A stretch of 52,303 nucleotides of DNA from Lingula anatina (taxonomy: Eukaryota > Brachiopoda > Lingulata > Lingulida > Lingulidae). The notes under the pieces are model-generated. The model had not been told where the DNA came from. It saw only the letters and a program-made list of their open reading frames with translations, and did no database searches. This document shows, piece by piece, positions 35,093 through 43,070 of this stretch. Both the position numbers and the translations under genes were made by a program. Location: positions 179,566 to 231,868 of the forward strand of contig NW_019775720.1 in NCBI RefSeq assembly GCF_001039355.2. Direction: 5' to 3'. Numbering within the stretch: the first letter of the stretch is position 1; the number at the start of each line of letters is the position of its first letter.

Positions 35093-38000
35093 AAGTAAGA
35101 GCGAGAGAGAGAGAGAGAGAGGGTTATCTTCTGGTACTGATCGATGCAGGTCTGATCTAAGATAACAAACTGTATTGCAATGGTGCAACTGTACAGTCTT
35201 GAAAAAAGGGGAACAGCAAGCGTAACAAACTATCATGAACCCCTATTATCAACGTCAATTACCTCCAAGAATCCTCCAGATACTCTGAAGTATAATCATT
35301 GTTATTTCTGACAAATAATTGTCAATGTACAGAGGGATGCACTGGCATTCACTGACAGTTGTGCCACTTGACTTTGGAGTAACCTTCACAAGAAATGGAA
35401 ACAATCCCTATCTTGCAAGAAAAATAACCAAGACAGTGGTGGCACTATGATCACTGTCTGCGGTCTTAATACTGTTCTTTTTTAATATCTAGCAGACTAG
35501 TGATGATACCAGAAGACGCAGGCCCTTTTCTATAAACACAATCCGTCTATGTAAATCCATCCAACTCTGCAAAACTCTCGCCAAGTGCAATCAGCTTAAC
35601 TGAATCACATCCCTCCTGTTGTTTCCAATGCACTCATACAGTCACCAGTTTTTCTGTTTTCTACTTAACGCCAGCAGAAGACGTGTCCTTCAATTAAGTC
35701 GATTGCAGTTAGCGAGAGTACCTGCACAGTTTGGTCGATCTACGTAGATTAATGGTGTTAATGGAAATATAACCTAAGAGTCTGAACTTCTAAGATGCTA
35801 TGATGCTTCTGTATTATTTCACATCAGGCAACACAGTTATCCCTATTGCTTTAGTTCTATTAGTCCTCACATAATCACATACACCATTTCCAGTTTTATT
35901 TGTTACCAGTCTGAACGCGCCATTTTATAATCACAGCTTATGCAGCTGGCAAAATATCACGGTCTGATGTCATACATTTAATTCTCCTGAATATTATTGA
36001 TTTCTTTCAAGTAAAATGCATTTATCTCTTAAAAGATGATTCCATCAAAGTATCAGAAAAAAAATGTGGAAAGTCTCTGAATTTATTTATAAACACGAAC
36101 AAGTTCGAGTTTTGTCCACTCCACCAACAATATTGTAGAAACACACGTATAAATTGCAGGGTGCTACTGTTTCACTGGTGAAAATCAGTTTAATGCCGTG
36201 CTGTGAAATACCACACTGTGCTGTTTTGTTAGCAAGTCACCAACTTCCGTATATCAATAACTTGACAGAGAGAAAGGTGAACGACCATCTACATCTTCAT
36301 TTTTTTTGTTGTTTTTATGTTACGCGTGAAGCAATGTGGACTGCCAAGTCGAGAATAAAATCAGGTCAAGGATTAGTTTTAGAGAAAAAATAGGGATGGG
36401 GGCACAAATTCTCTTGCATAATAATTTCTTTTTTGGCACACTATCAAAGTCTCAAAGCACCTTACAAAATTGTTCTGATATTGAATATGCCTGTGTGTGT
36501 GTATATAACAATTCATCTAATTATATTAAGCTGCCAAGAAGCAATGGCAGAATCCAGAAGACACTGCAAACAGGCTTCTCTCCCTCAGCTTCTGATGTAC
36601 CTGTCCCAAACAAGCAAAACAAAACAAAATCGAGCAAATTGCCCAACCCTATGCTCTGCATACCGTAGTGACATTGCTCCAGTTTTTTTTTTTTCTTTAA
36701 ATATGTTTTTTATCCTTGAGCCAAATATATGTAGCAAAATCCTATTTCATCCAGAGATAAGACTGGGATGGGAAGTCCCGACCTGGCATTCCAACATCTT
36801 CCACTATCACATTTAATTACTGAAGATCAAAGGCTTTTGTACCAGGACTAGGATTGATTGTAATGTAACATTACATCCATAAAGAACACCACAGTGTTTT
36901 GAAAAAAAAATATAGCTTTCCAAACATAATTTATCATTAAATAAAGAACAAACAAACAAGTTTTTTTTTCTTTTCAGTGTCCTGATAAAAACCCTCAGTC
37001 AAAATCCACAGGGCAGTTATGAGATGACAAAAAGTCATCTCCCTTACCTCATTAATTAATTAATTTATCAATTAATTAATTAATTCCCTTGTTTTTATGC
37101 ATATTCATTTATCTGCTTGTAAGGTTTTTGATGTCTAGTATTTAATATATATAATGTATGCACAGGGATGATACTACCATTCAGTGAAAAACTCAGAAAA
37201 TAGGATGTAAGGACCAGGAGAAATTTTGGAAATTTGCCGACAGTCACAAAAACTGTACAAGCATGCATCTTTTAAAATAAATTCATCTTACATAATTTCA
37301 TGTGTTTTATTAATTTATTTTTGTATTTAATTTTGTATTATAAAACTTTATACCTTTTGGCTACAATTTCAAAAAATAAAATCATGAGTATTGATAGTTG
37401 ACCTTTATTTCAGGAGTCCTAAAAATTCATAATTTTGTCATTTCTATGCATTCTTCAGTATCCATATTCATTTCTATGCAGATCCCTTTCAATATTCTTC
37501 TTTGTCATATATCTTTTTGACTTGACTTAGACAAGCCTTGCATCTGAATGGCAAGGGCTGTTTTTACAATGGTTATTGTGGTCAAAAAAGTCAAAATGCA
37601 TCACTAATGACCCAATGTAGTACATATAATCTGAAGACTTAACTTGTTTTTCAACCTATTTTCCAAGTGTTATGACATTTTGAGATGACGGATGCCTGGA
37701 TTGCACCACTTCCTATAAACTGATACAAAACAACTAGAAAGAATCAATAAAATTATTGCTGAAAAACATGTTTTCACACAAAAACACAACACGCAAAGTT
37801 CATGACCGAGGCCATGACATTGTTTCATGACACATACCATGACACTGTTCCGTGGCATTTTGCCATGACATTGTTCCGTGACATATACTTTAAACAGATA
37901 ATTACAATTACTGATCACAGTCAGTGCAACGCCAAAAAAATAAACATACAAATATATACAAACACACACATGCGATAAAACCCTGCAAGTTCAAGGCCAG

Positions 38001-40101
38001 TGCGCTCGTACCCTTTCCTGAAAGATTTACAATTAATTCCTCACTTCATGCAGACAAATAATCCTAGGCTTTCAGCTTAATTGAACAATAACATGTAATT
38101 CCCCAGAGTAACCCAGTTTGTAAATTAATTAGTTCTAAATTGCATCCTGAAGCCAAACCTTAAAGGTTTTTTTTTTTTTTTTTTTCGGTTTTAATAAGAG
38201 GGACCACAGCTCTGACATCAGCCTGTCATTTACCAGGAACGCGCGTTATTTAAATTGTACGAATTCACATCATTGCTAATTTTGTCTAGCGGGTAAACCT
38301 GCACAAGGATTACTTTTTCGAATTATACACATTTCTGCTATGGATTTTTTCCTGGAATTGCTGGTATTTGTCAGCTCTCCTGAAAATCCAATAATAATGT
38401 CAGCTTAACACAGACATGGCGACAACTCGGGAAGCGATTGCATGCTCCAGGACTTAACTGACATCTATTGCAAGTGTAATATTTCAATACATGGTGATGA
38501 GACAGCATGAAGGCATAATGATTTTAATAATTTTCCTTTGCAAAAATTTCAATTGTACAACCAATGGAGTAAAAGATAAAAAAAAAAAACATTTAGGAAA
38601 AAATGATTGCTGATAAATTATGACACGTGAGAAAGGTGAGTTAGAAAAAATTGCTGGTTGGTTGAAGATGATAAATGCACAGATTTCATTGATATTGCTG
38701 GTCTGATTTCACTCCTGCTTGGCACTGAGCCAGAAGATGACAAGTTCAACCCCTGACTATAAGCATCTTAAGATATTGCAGAACCCACCTTATGCCATAA
38801 TAATTATCAGTTTATTTTCAGCTATTTTAGATATGTATGTAAAAACAAAAATAAGCATTCAGGCATGGTCAGTTCATGACTCCTATCTTCCAATTCAGTA
38901 GCAGCTAATATAAACTGATGTCTGGCATAACCGAGCTATAAAAAATATTATTGTTCTGTGCATTATATGGGTTTAATTGGGCAGATCATTAACAAAGATC
39001 ACTACAGCCTTTTTTAATGCACCATCAGAGACACTGTCCAAAGAAAAAAGAAAATATACGGGAATATTCAGATTATTGTGTTGTTCTGTCTAAGACTTGA
39101 GTAAACACGCCAATGGTACCCCCCCCCTCCCCCCCGGTCCTTAACTTGCTCTCAATTTAAATTAAAGAAAATAGACCTTAATCTCCAATTCAACGCGGGC
39201 CTTATTCATCCTAATAAAAACTAATTCTGCGGATATCATGCCATGTCATATAATTAAGGAACCGCGGAGACGAGCTGCTCCATCAATCCAGGCACTGCAC
39301 GCTTGGCGTTCAGGTTCCACGAATCCAATCCGTCATCTATTTCTCAATTACTTTTGCTTCTGAGTAATCAATTTCTTTTCATCACATTTTCTCTCCGAGA
39401 TTTGCTCTCATAATTTCTCATGTAAAGAACAAACCGGTAATGACTTCCTAGAGCTTGGAATTTCGTGTGAATTAGTAACATGATAAAACACAGCACTTTA
39501 TCTTTTTCCCTTTCTTTTTTGTTCTTTCTACTGCACAACATATAACATATCTTCATAAGACATAATTTAAGCCGTCTCACTAAGGTGATAATCTACAGTG
39601 ATAGTGTTTCTAAAGAAACACCATACTAAATGACCCAAATGACCTCCCCAAATGGCCGTATAATCAACCCATGCAGACCCCACAATGACCCTAAGGCCCA
39701 AAAGTGACAATTTATGATCCCCAGAGTGACCTCCTCAACCCACCCACAGTGACCCCATACGACCTCCACAGTGACCCCATTCAACTCCATAGTGACCCAT
39801 ACGATTCCCATATGATCTTATGTTTCTTTGGTGACCTCCTTAATCTCCATGGTGATCCTATACATCCCCATAGTGACCCAAGAGGGTCACTGTGAACCTA
39901 GCCTATATATCTCATGCCTACAAATATATAAAAACATTCATTAATCGAATACATATAACAGCTTCAATGACATCACTATAGCTAACTTAAAGAAACCACC
40001 CAGCAGTATCCCACCTTTGAACTGGTACATTTCCTCAGGTGGTGTAATGCTGGGCAGGTGACTGCCATAGCTTACCTTACACTGTCCTCCTCTTCAGGCA
40101 T
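18884..40101 (-). CDS. Beta-arrestin-type arrestin, whole gene span (14 coding exons)
   Basis: Arrestins bind active phosphorylated GPCRs, stop G-protein coupling and recruit clathrin/AP2. Joining the exons gives 428 residues (human beta-arrestins about 410-418), with phases agreeing at every junction. Seen: [10 protein letters not shown] (10-19), the finger-loop region [16 protein letters not shown], the phosphate-sensing SVRLAIRK, the lariat/polar-core loop [18 protein letters not shown], clathrin box LIQLD (390-394; LIELD in vertebrates) and AP2 motif [11 protein letters not shown] (407-417). The C-terminal clathrin and AP2 motifs mark it as beta-type. Exon 9 exists in two alternative forms. 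Exons 12 and 13 appear twice, probably an assembly error. Exon 1 is inferred from phase, Kozak context and donor. The 5' UTR start is not located. Confidence 0.93.
19370..19452. repeat. 22-bp tandem repeat, nearly 4 copies
   Basis: The unit contains catgaccaaaacatgacatg. It lies in the last intron of the arrestin gene. Confidence 0.92.
19753..19907. mobile_element. Palindromic MITE-like element
   Basis: The left arm starts CTGGGCTCCGTATCTCGAAG and the right arm ends CCAGATACGGAGCCCAG. The arms pair through the CACGTG-like core region with few mismatches. No coding sequence. It lies in the last arrestin intron. Confidence 0.75.
20972..21112 (-). CDS. Arrestin exon 13 (left-hand copy)
   Basis: 141 nt, CTTTCAG|TGACCT to CACAAA|GTAAGT. 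Encodes [20 protein letters not shown] and onward, a Pro/Ser-rich stretch ([15 protein letters not shown]) and DTNLIQLDT. This copy is contiguous with exon 14. Confidence 0.93.
21700..21909. mobile_element. MITE-like inverted-repeat element (copy 1)
   Basis: The left arm begins CAGGCCTCGTTCACAACCAG and the right arm ends GTGGTTTTGAACGCGGCCATG. Inner parts match around gtcaaatatggca and tgccatatttgatc. A second short palindrome (cccacctctgttgggacaac) lies near the middle. Confidence 0.75.
22288..22317 (-). CDS. Arrestin exon 12 (left-hand duplicate)
   Basis: Identical to 23798-23827, inside the duplicated block 20893-22401. If real, it would splice in frame after exon 13, because both exons start and end in phase 2. 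Confidence 0.45.
22402..22402. other. Single N at a contig junction
   Basis: Separates the two copies of the duplicated block; a likely join point of overlapping contigs. Confidence 0.95.
22482..22622 (-). CDS. Arrestin exon 13 (right-hand copy)
   Basis: 141 nt, identical to 20972-21112. Encodes [15 protein letters not shown], a Pro/Ser-rich linker and [10 protein letters not shown] with the clathrin box. One of the two copies is probably an assembly artefact. Confidence 0.7.
23210..23419. mobile_element. MITE-like inverted-repeat element (copy 2)
   Basis: The same element as 21700-21909, carried by the duplicated block. Confidence 0.75.
23798..23827 (-). CDS. Arrestin exon 12 (right-hand copy)
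   Basis: A 30-nt microexon, GCTTACAG|TGGTTG to GCAAG|GTAAAT. With split codons it reads [11 protein letters not shown] and leads into DLAVELPF, in place of vertebrate GGLLGDLASS. The duplicate is at 22288-22317. Confidence 0.85.
23882..24179. mobile_element. MITE with long terminal inverted repeats
   Basis: The left arm starts ACAATGGGGCCATTCAGAAT and the right arm ends ATTCTGAATGGCCCCATTGT. The match continues inward through gatgatcc..agtactaactga to the CATATATAG/TAAATATGG region. It lies in the intron between arrestin exons 11 and 12. Confidence 0.85.
24200..24380. mobile_element. Related MITE
   Basis: Inverted arms AATGGCCCCATTCAGAATAG and CTGTTCTAAATGCAGCCAATG, with inner GGACTAACTAGTCTCAG against CTCAGACTAGTCAGTCC. 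It lies about 20 bases from the previous element and shares its terminal motif. Confidence 0.78.
24539..24625 (-). CDS. Arrestin exon 11
   Basis: 87 nt, TATTTTAG|TATTAC to TCTGG|GTAAGT. Encodes [20 protein letters not shown] and RLILGFGS. The usual (L/I)(L/K)REG becomes ITDPS and the usual VSYKVKV becomes VQYKVKV. The acceptor has a weak pyrimidine tract next to an ATAAT microsatellite. Confidence 0.9.
24647..24701. repeat. (ATAAT)n microsatellite
   Basis: About eleven perfect ATAAT units lie 20 bases upstream (in gene orientation) of the acceptor of arrestin exon 11. Confidence 0.95.
24840..24914. repeat. Poly-A and (AAT)n microsatellite
   Basis: A long A run and about ten AAT units in the short intron between arrestin exons 10 and 11. 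Confidence 0.95.
24966..25112 (-). CDS. Arrestin exon 10 (lariat/polar-core loop)
   Basis: 147 nt, CACCCAG|GGATGG to CACTAT|GTAAGT. Encodes [20 protein letters not shown], then [20 protein letters not shown]. It holds the conserved Asp of the polar core and the LANNR(E/D)KRG signature. Confidence 0.95.
26058..26213. repeat. Degenerate tandem repeat of about 31 bp
   Basis: Five diverged units each contain a ccat(g/a)gtga or ctatggtg core, about 31 bases apart, in the intron between arrestin exons 9b and 10. Confidence 0.6.
27422..27453. other. Assembly gap (32 N) followed by a G run
   Basis: A short N run in the intron between arrestin exons 9b and 10, next to a G homopolymer that probably stopped sequencing. 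Confidence 0.97.
27946..28022 (-). promoter_or_regulatory. Inverted-repeat set downstream of the exon 9b donor
   Basis: GACCTAGATAGAAA (27946-27959) is perfectly complementary to TTTCTATCTAGGTC (28009-28022). An overlapping TGACCTAGATA (27945-27955) is complementary to TATCTAGGTCA (27991-28001). The nearer arm lies 24 bases past the exon 9b donor. A role in splicing control is inferred. Confidence 0.45.
28047..28119 (-). CDS. Arrestin alternative exon 9b (beta-arrestin-like version)
   Basis: 73 nt with acceptor TTTCTGCAG|TGCGTC and donor GCGA|GTAAGT. Joined to exon 8 it reads [20 protein letters not shown] then ELES. Against vertebrate beta-arrestin ([20 protein letters not shown]) 17 of 20 residues match. 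Same start and end phases as exon 9a, 1057 bases downstream of it. This is the canonical version. Confidence 0.93.
28773..29142. repeat. Pair of direct repeats between exons 9a and 9b
   Basis: CAC(T/C)AGATGTCAGCACTATG occurs at 28773-28792 and 29123-29142, 350 bases apart, within the 1057-base intron between the two alternative exons. Confidence 0.7.
29177..29249 (-). CDS. Arrestin alternative exon 9a (visual-like version)
   Basis: 73 nt with acceptor AATTTTCAG|TTCATC and donor TCAGA|GTAAGT. Joined to exon 8 it reads [20 protein letters not shown] then EMTS. It aligns without gaps to exon 9b (12 of the first 21 residues identical). It shares QV, an aliphatic-L-aromatic-S step, Tyr and TVA with vertebrate visual arrestin as I recall it. 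It ends in phase 2, as exon 10 requires. The full open frame, correct splice sites and identical phase argue for a functional alternative exon rather than a decayed copy. Use needs transcript support. Confidence 0.85.
29459..29526. repeat. (AT)n plus poly-T microsatellite
   Basis: About 45 bases of AT repeat followed by about 22 T, in the intron upstream of exon 9a. Confidence 0.95.
30021..30105 (-). CDS. Arrestin exon 8
   Basis: 85 nt, GATTTCAG|AAATAT to TTTCAG|GTGAGT. Encodes [20 protein letters not shown] and TVKKVKIS, then one base of a split Val completed by either exon 9a or 9b. Confidence 0.94.
30243..30378 (-). CDS. Arrestin exon 7
   Basis: 136 nt, CCTCTAG|GAATTC to AAAGAG|GTGAGA. 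Encodes [14 protein letters not shown] with the conserved phosphate-sensing Arg/Lys, then [18 protein letters not shown]. Confidence 0.94.
30618..30685 (-). CDS. Arrestin exon 6
   Basis: 68 nt, CCTACAG|CCCTGT to AAGAG|GTATGG. Encodes [20 protein letters not shown] and HK plus a split Arg. Confidence 0.92.
30757..30992. mobile_element. MITE-like element with GATCGATC core motif
   Basis: The left end CACCCCATTTCCATAGA precedes TAGATCGATCTA. The right end carries TAGATTGATCTAAATCTC and GGGAAAGCACC. It lies in an arrestin intron and is related to the elements at 48317, 49982 and 50287. Confidence 0.72.
31186..31245 (-). CDS. Arrestin exon 5
   Basis: 60 nt, phase 0 on both sides, encoding [20 protein letters not shown] (vertebrate [20 protein letters not shown]). 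Confidence 0.94.
31514..31755 (-). CDS. Arrestin exon 4 (N-domain, finger loop)
   Basis: 242 nt from TTTCCAG|ATGGAG to TTTGAG|GTAACA. Encodes [15 protein letters not shown], then the finger-loop region [20 protein letters not shown] and [14 protein letters not shown]. The last residues are AYPFYFE. Confidence 0.95.
32569..32629 (-). CDS. Arrestin exon 3
   Basis: A 61-nt exon between TTTCAG|ATTACC and AATAG|GTGAGT. Encodes [20 protein letters not shown]. Compare vertebrate LTVYLGKRDFVDHID. Confidence 0.92.
33082..33112 (-). CDS. Arrestin exon 2
   Basis: A 31-nt exon, CTTTTCAG|AGTTTTC to GGAAAA|GTAAGT, encoding (R)[11 protein letters not shown] recall the vertebrate ARRB1 equivalent as also 31 nt. 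Confidence 0.9.
33862..33879. repeat. (TA)n microsatellite
   Basis: Short TA dinucleotide run in arrestin intron 1. Confidence 0.9.
34790..34915. repeat. Tandem repeat of about 52-56 bp, 2.2 copies
   Basis: The unit begins catggtcacatgcacacatc and includes ctatcaggagca(c/t)tgttaca. The copies differ by a few bases and a small indel. Confidence 0.85.
35070..35121. repeat. (GT)n and (GA)n microsatellites
   Basis: A GT run followed, 10 bases on, by a GA run. Confidence 0.93.
35521..35774. mobile_element. MITE-like element, same family as 16079-16327
   Basis: The left arm ends caagtgcaatcagcttaact; the right arm has the diverged counterpart ttaagtcgattgcagttag, then tttggtcgatctacgtagat. It is more diverged than the copy at 16 kb. 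Confidence 0.7.
37805..37890. repeat. Degenerate tandem repeat with ccatgaca(t/c)tgtt core
   Basis: Three units contain catgaca(t/c)tgtt(t/c)c followed by (a/g)tg(a/g)ca. The spacing is irregular, about 25-36 bases. Confidence 0.65.
39628..39896. repeat. Degenerate GTGACC minisatellite
   Basis: About 270 bases built of short units around cc(a/c)(c/t)a(g/c)(a/t)GTGACC. One strand is rich in Asp/Pro/His codons by chance, so short open frames appear. Confidence 0.75.
40076..40101 (-). CDS. Arrestin exon 1 (N-terminal 8 codons plus split Arg)
   Basis: ATG (40101-40099) in context GACAACATGCC encodes MPEEEDSV plus AG. The donor is AAG|GTAAGC. The phase (2) is exactly what exon 2 needs, giving [19 protein letters not shown], like the short acidic N termini of other arrestins. 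It lies 7 kb upstream of exon 2, so chance cannot be excluded without a transcript. Confidence 0.7.
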
Positions 40102-42984
40102 GTTGTCAATGGTCACTGCGCTGTGTTACTTGTATACAGAAATGATATCACACATTATATTTATCAAGTCTTTTTTTCTCCGCGGCGTATATCGTCTTAC
40201 ATCTGGCATCAAGAGAGGAAGTCACATGTATCATTCCCTGTTGGAATAATTGTCATTTCACACATCTGTTAAACCCGTACTGTAATATGATCCCTGATGT
40301 AATAGATATTGTTCCAAAAGTGACTCTGCTTTATAAAAATCCAGTCTTATTCTTTATCTTTTTTAACTCCCTATACTTTGAATGCTGGCCAATAGTTCAT
40401 CCTCAGGTAAGACATCATACATTACTACAAGGTTCATCAGGCTCAGCATAATGTCAGAATTATACGAGCGTTCACTGTATAATATCATGGTTTTGTTTGT
40501 TCAAAAACATTTAGCGTATGACATGCTTGTCCAGTGGCAGCAGTGCATGTGATATATGACCAATGCAAGCCTTTTCCCTGTTTTTAACTTGTTTAATAGC
40601 AGCCAGTCACGCAACTCCTTGTAATTTACACTTAGCGACCCTTGTTCCCTAAAATTGTATAATGTTACCCTGCTCAGCCAAGTTAAAAATATACGACTGA
40701 AAAAAATTACAGATCAGAATAAACAGTTACTGGTTATAATGAACATTCATTGACCTACGATCAGGCAGGACGCCAAAATCCTAAAACAGATCCTTATGGA
40801 ATTGCCAGCCTCTTTCTCTGGAGTGCTAGCTAGAGTTTCTCTTTTATTACAGCTTCTGAGAAATGGGAAGCAGTACGACTGCTGCTACAGCGTCATCGTC
40901 TCCGCAATCATGCTGCTATTCAATTTGATTTCTGTACACCGATCATCTGTATTGAGCAATTTCGTGTCAAGTCGCCTGGTAGTGAAACCAATGAAATCCC
41001 TTTTGCAGTCTGTCTAGGAAGTCAGATTACAAAATAATCAGCAAAATTATGACAGCTACTTGCTTTTTTTTCACTGGTGATGGCAACCTGCACATTGAAT
41101 TCCATGAGAATATACTGACTTTCAGTTACAAGAATAATACACACACTGAGTTTCTTCTTATTTCTTTCATCTCAACAACTTCTTGATTTCCTTGTCTCCT
41201 GAAAGGTTTTACAGGTCTCCACAAGCAAGCTTCTCTGTAAGAACTCAATATTTCAATGGCAGAAAATAATCTCAGTTGAGATTATTTTTCACCAACAACA
41301 TATATACCTAAAACCCTTGTTACTCTACGCATATACGTCCTCTGTCAACTTTCCACTTAAGAATGGCACATGTACCCTGATCATATACAATATATGCCCT
41401 ATACTTATGCAGGTATATTTGTCACATGTGTCAGGTTGATGTGTAACGGGTGTTTTAGCTGGTCTCCCGTATACTTATACACTGTCAGTGTAAACCAAGA
41501 TTATATACGTGAGTGACACTGAGGACATTATCATACTGGTATAATTGTCAAACTAATATGTCAACTGGCTTTGTGACAGGTACGTAGAGGACTTCTTTTA
41601 CAGACATAAATAATTTGATCACTTGAAAAATTGCAACTTCCTCACTTCTTCTACTATTTTACTCTTACAAGATTGATAGATCTCTTTTAAGAAACTCACT
41701 TAGATGCGCTTACTAGTACTCTCATTTTATACAAACTGTTCAAATCTTATGCATCAACATTTTAAAATTTTTGTCAGTAAATACAAGGAGGGGGAAGGGA
41801 GAGAGGAATTACCAACTTATTTTGTTCAAATTTACGGAATAACTACCGTACTAATGCACTGCTGGCATGTGTTCACAAAGGTTATAAACAATTCTCGTGT
41901 GACGTCTCATCACCATCATCTACAATGTTTTCCAAGATTTCTGCAGGTTCACAGAGTCCTTTATCTGAAAAGCCATTGCTCTCATACCAACTGTATATAT
42001 ACAGATATTTGCAGTATTTGATTCAGTCCTAATCGAAATTAGACTTTTCCCACTTCTGAGTAAAATCACTGCCAACTGTGATATCTCATTTATTTCAGCT
42101 TGAGAAGATGCAGACTGAATGCACTGGGTACTTCCTGCTTATTTGAACAATTTAGCACTGATTTGGTGAAAATTTGGTGTAATTTAGGTCAGAGAATTAT
42201 CTTGAAATGAGCCAAGTTCACACTTCCATAGCTACACAATAGTATGGACACCTGTGTCTTCAACAATTTACCTTCAAACATAGCAATTCACTTCTGTTTA
42301 TTATTAGTATTTCCCCAGGCTATAGATGTTGCCTGCTAAATGCATTATGTGTGTATATATTATATTGTATCTTTACTTGTAAGACACATATCTAAACACC
42401 AACTTCATGACTCCTGAGCATACAGTACTGCCAGTTTTCCTAGCTATTAATACGACACAACTTAGAAGTCCAGCTTGGTCCGCAGCAGCCTTATATTCAT
42501 CCCCTCCAGAAAGAAAACCATCAACAGCTACATTCGCCGTGATATTAGATCTCCTTATTGGAAAATGCGAAGAACTGATTCACTGGTTTAAAGTGAGATC
42601 CTGGATTCCGTATTCTCTAACCTGCAGCTTGACACTGCCGGGTGAAGTCAACGTTAATGTCCTTTTTTAATAGCAAATTCTATCAAAAGTACATCCCCTA
42701 TATCCCTTTAGGCCTTCTTCTTGGTAAATGCGTAGAAGTCATTCCCTGGTTACGCACTAAGCAGACTGGGATGCCCTGTATTATCTCTTACTATAGCTGC
42801 GGCTACCACTGCATGCTGACAGTTCTTATAAATCACATTTTAAATGACAAATTTTGTGTCATCTCTTGCTTTCTCTTTCCATTCACTGCCACAGCAGAGG
42901 GTAAGATTCTCTCAGCTATGTAACCAGGATGTGGTCACTTAGTGGTCTCTTTATGGTCAGTCTCTCTCTCTGACTGGGTTCCCT

Positions 42985-43070
42985 TCCCTAGATCGATCTA
43001 ACTGAATCAGTTCATCTCCCAGAATCTCCTTGGAGATAGTTCGATCCAAAGTTAATATGATAGGCTCTGG
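42985..43070. mobile_element. Fragment of the GATCGATC MITE family
   Basis: Contains agatcgatctaactgaatc and ctccttggagatagttcgat, fragments resembling the other copies but without intact ends. Confidence 0.35.

Larger units (their letters stand above)
33113..40075 (-). other. Arrestin intron 1 (7 kb), no other gene seen
   Basis: Lies between exon 2 and the inferred exon 1. Open frames here are short and unlike known proteins. Contents are tandem repeats, one MITE and microsatellites. Confidence 0.6.

Noticed and set aside
37980-38025. tRNA-like minus-strand motif (GAGCGCACTGGCC)
   Set aside because: Too short, and no matching stems; at most a SINE remnant.
42407-42923. Two overlapping plus-strand frames of 87 and 93 codons
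   Set aside because: No recognisable domain; composition like the surrounding non-coding DNA.
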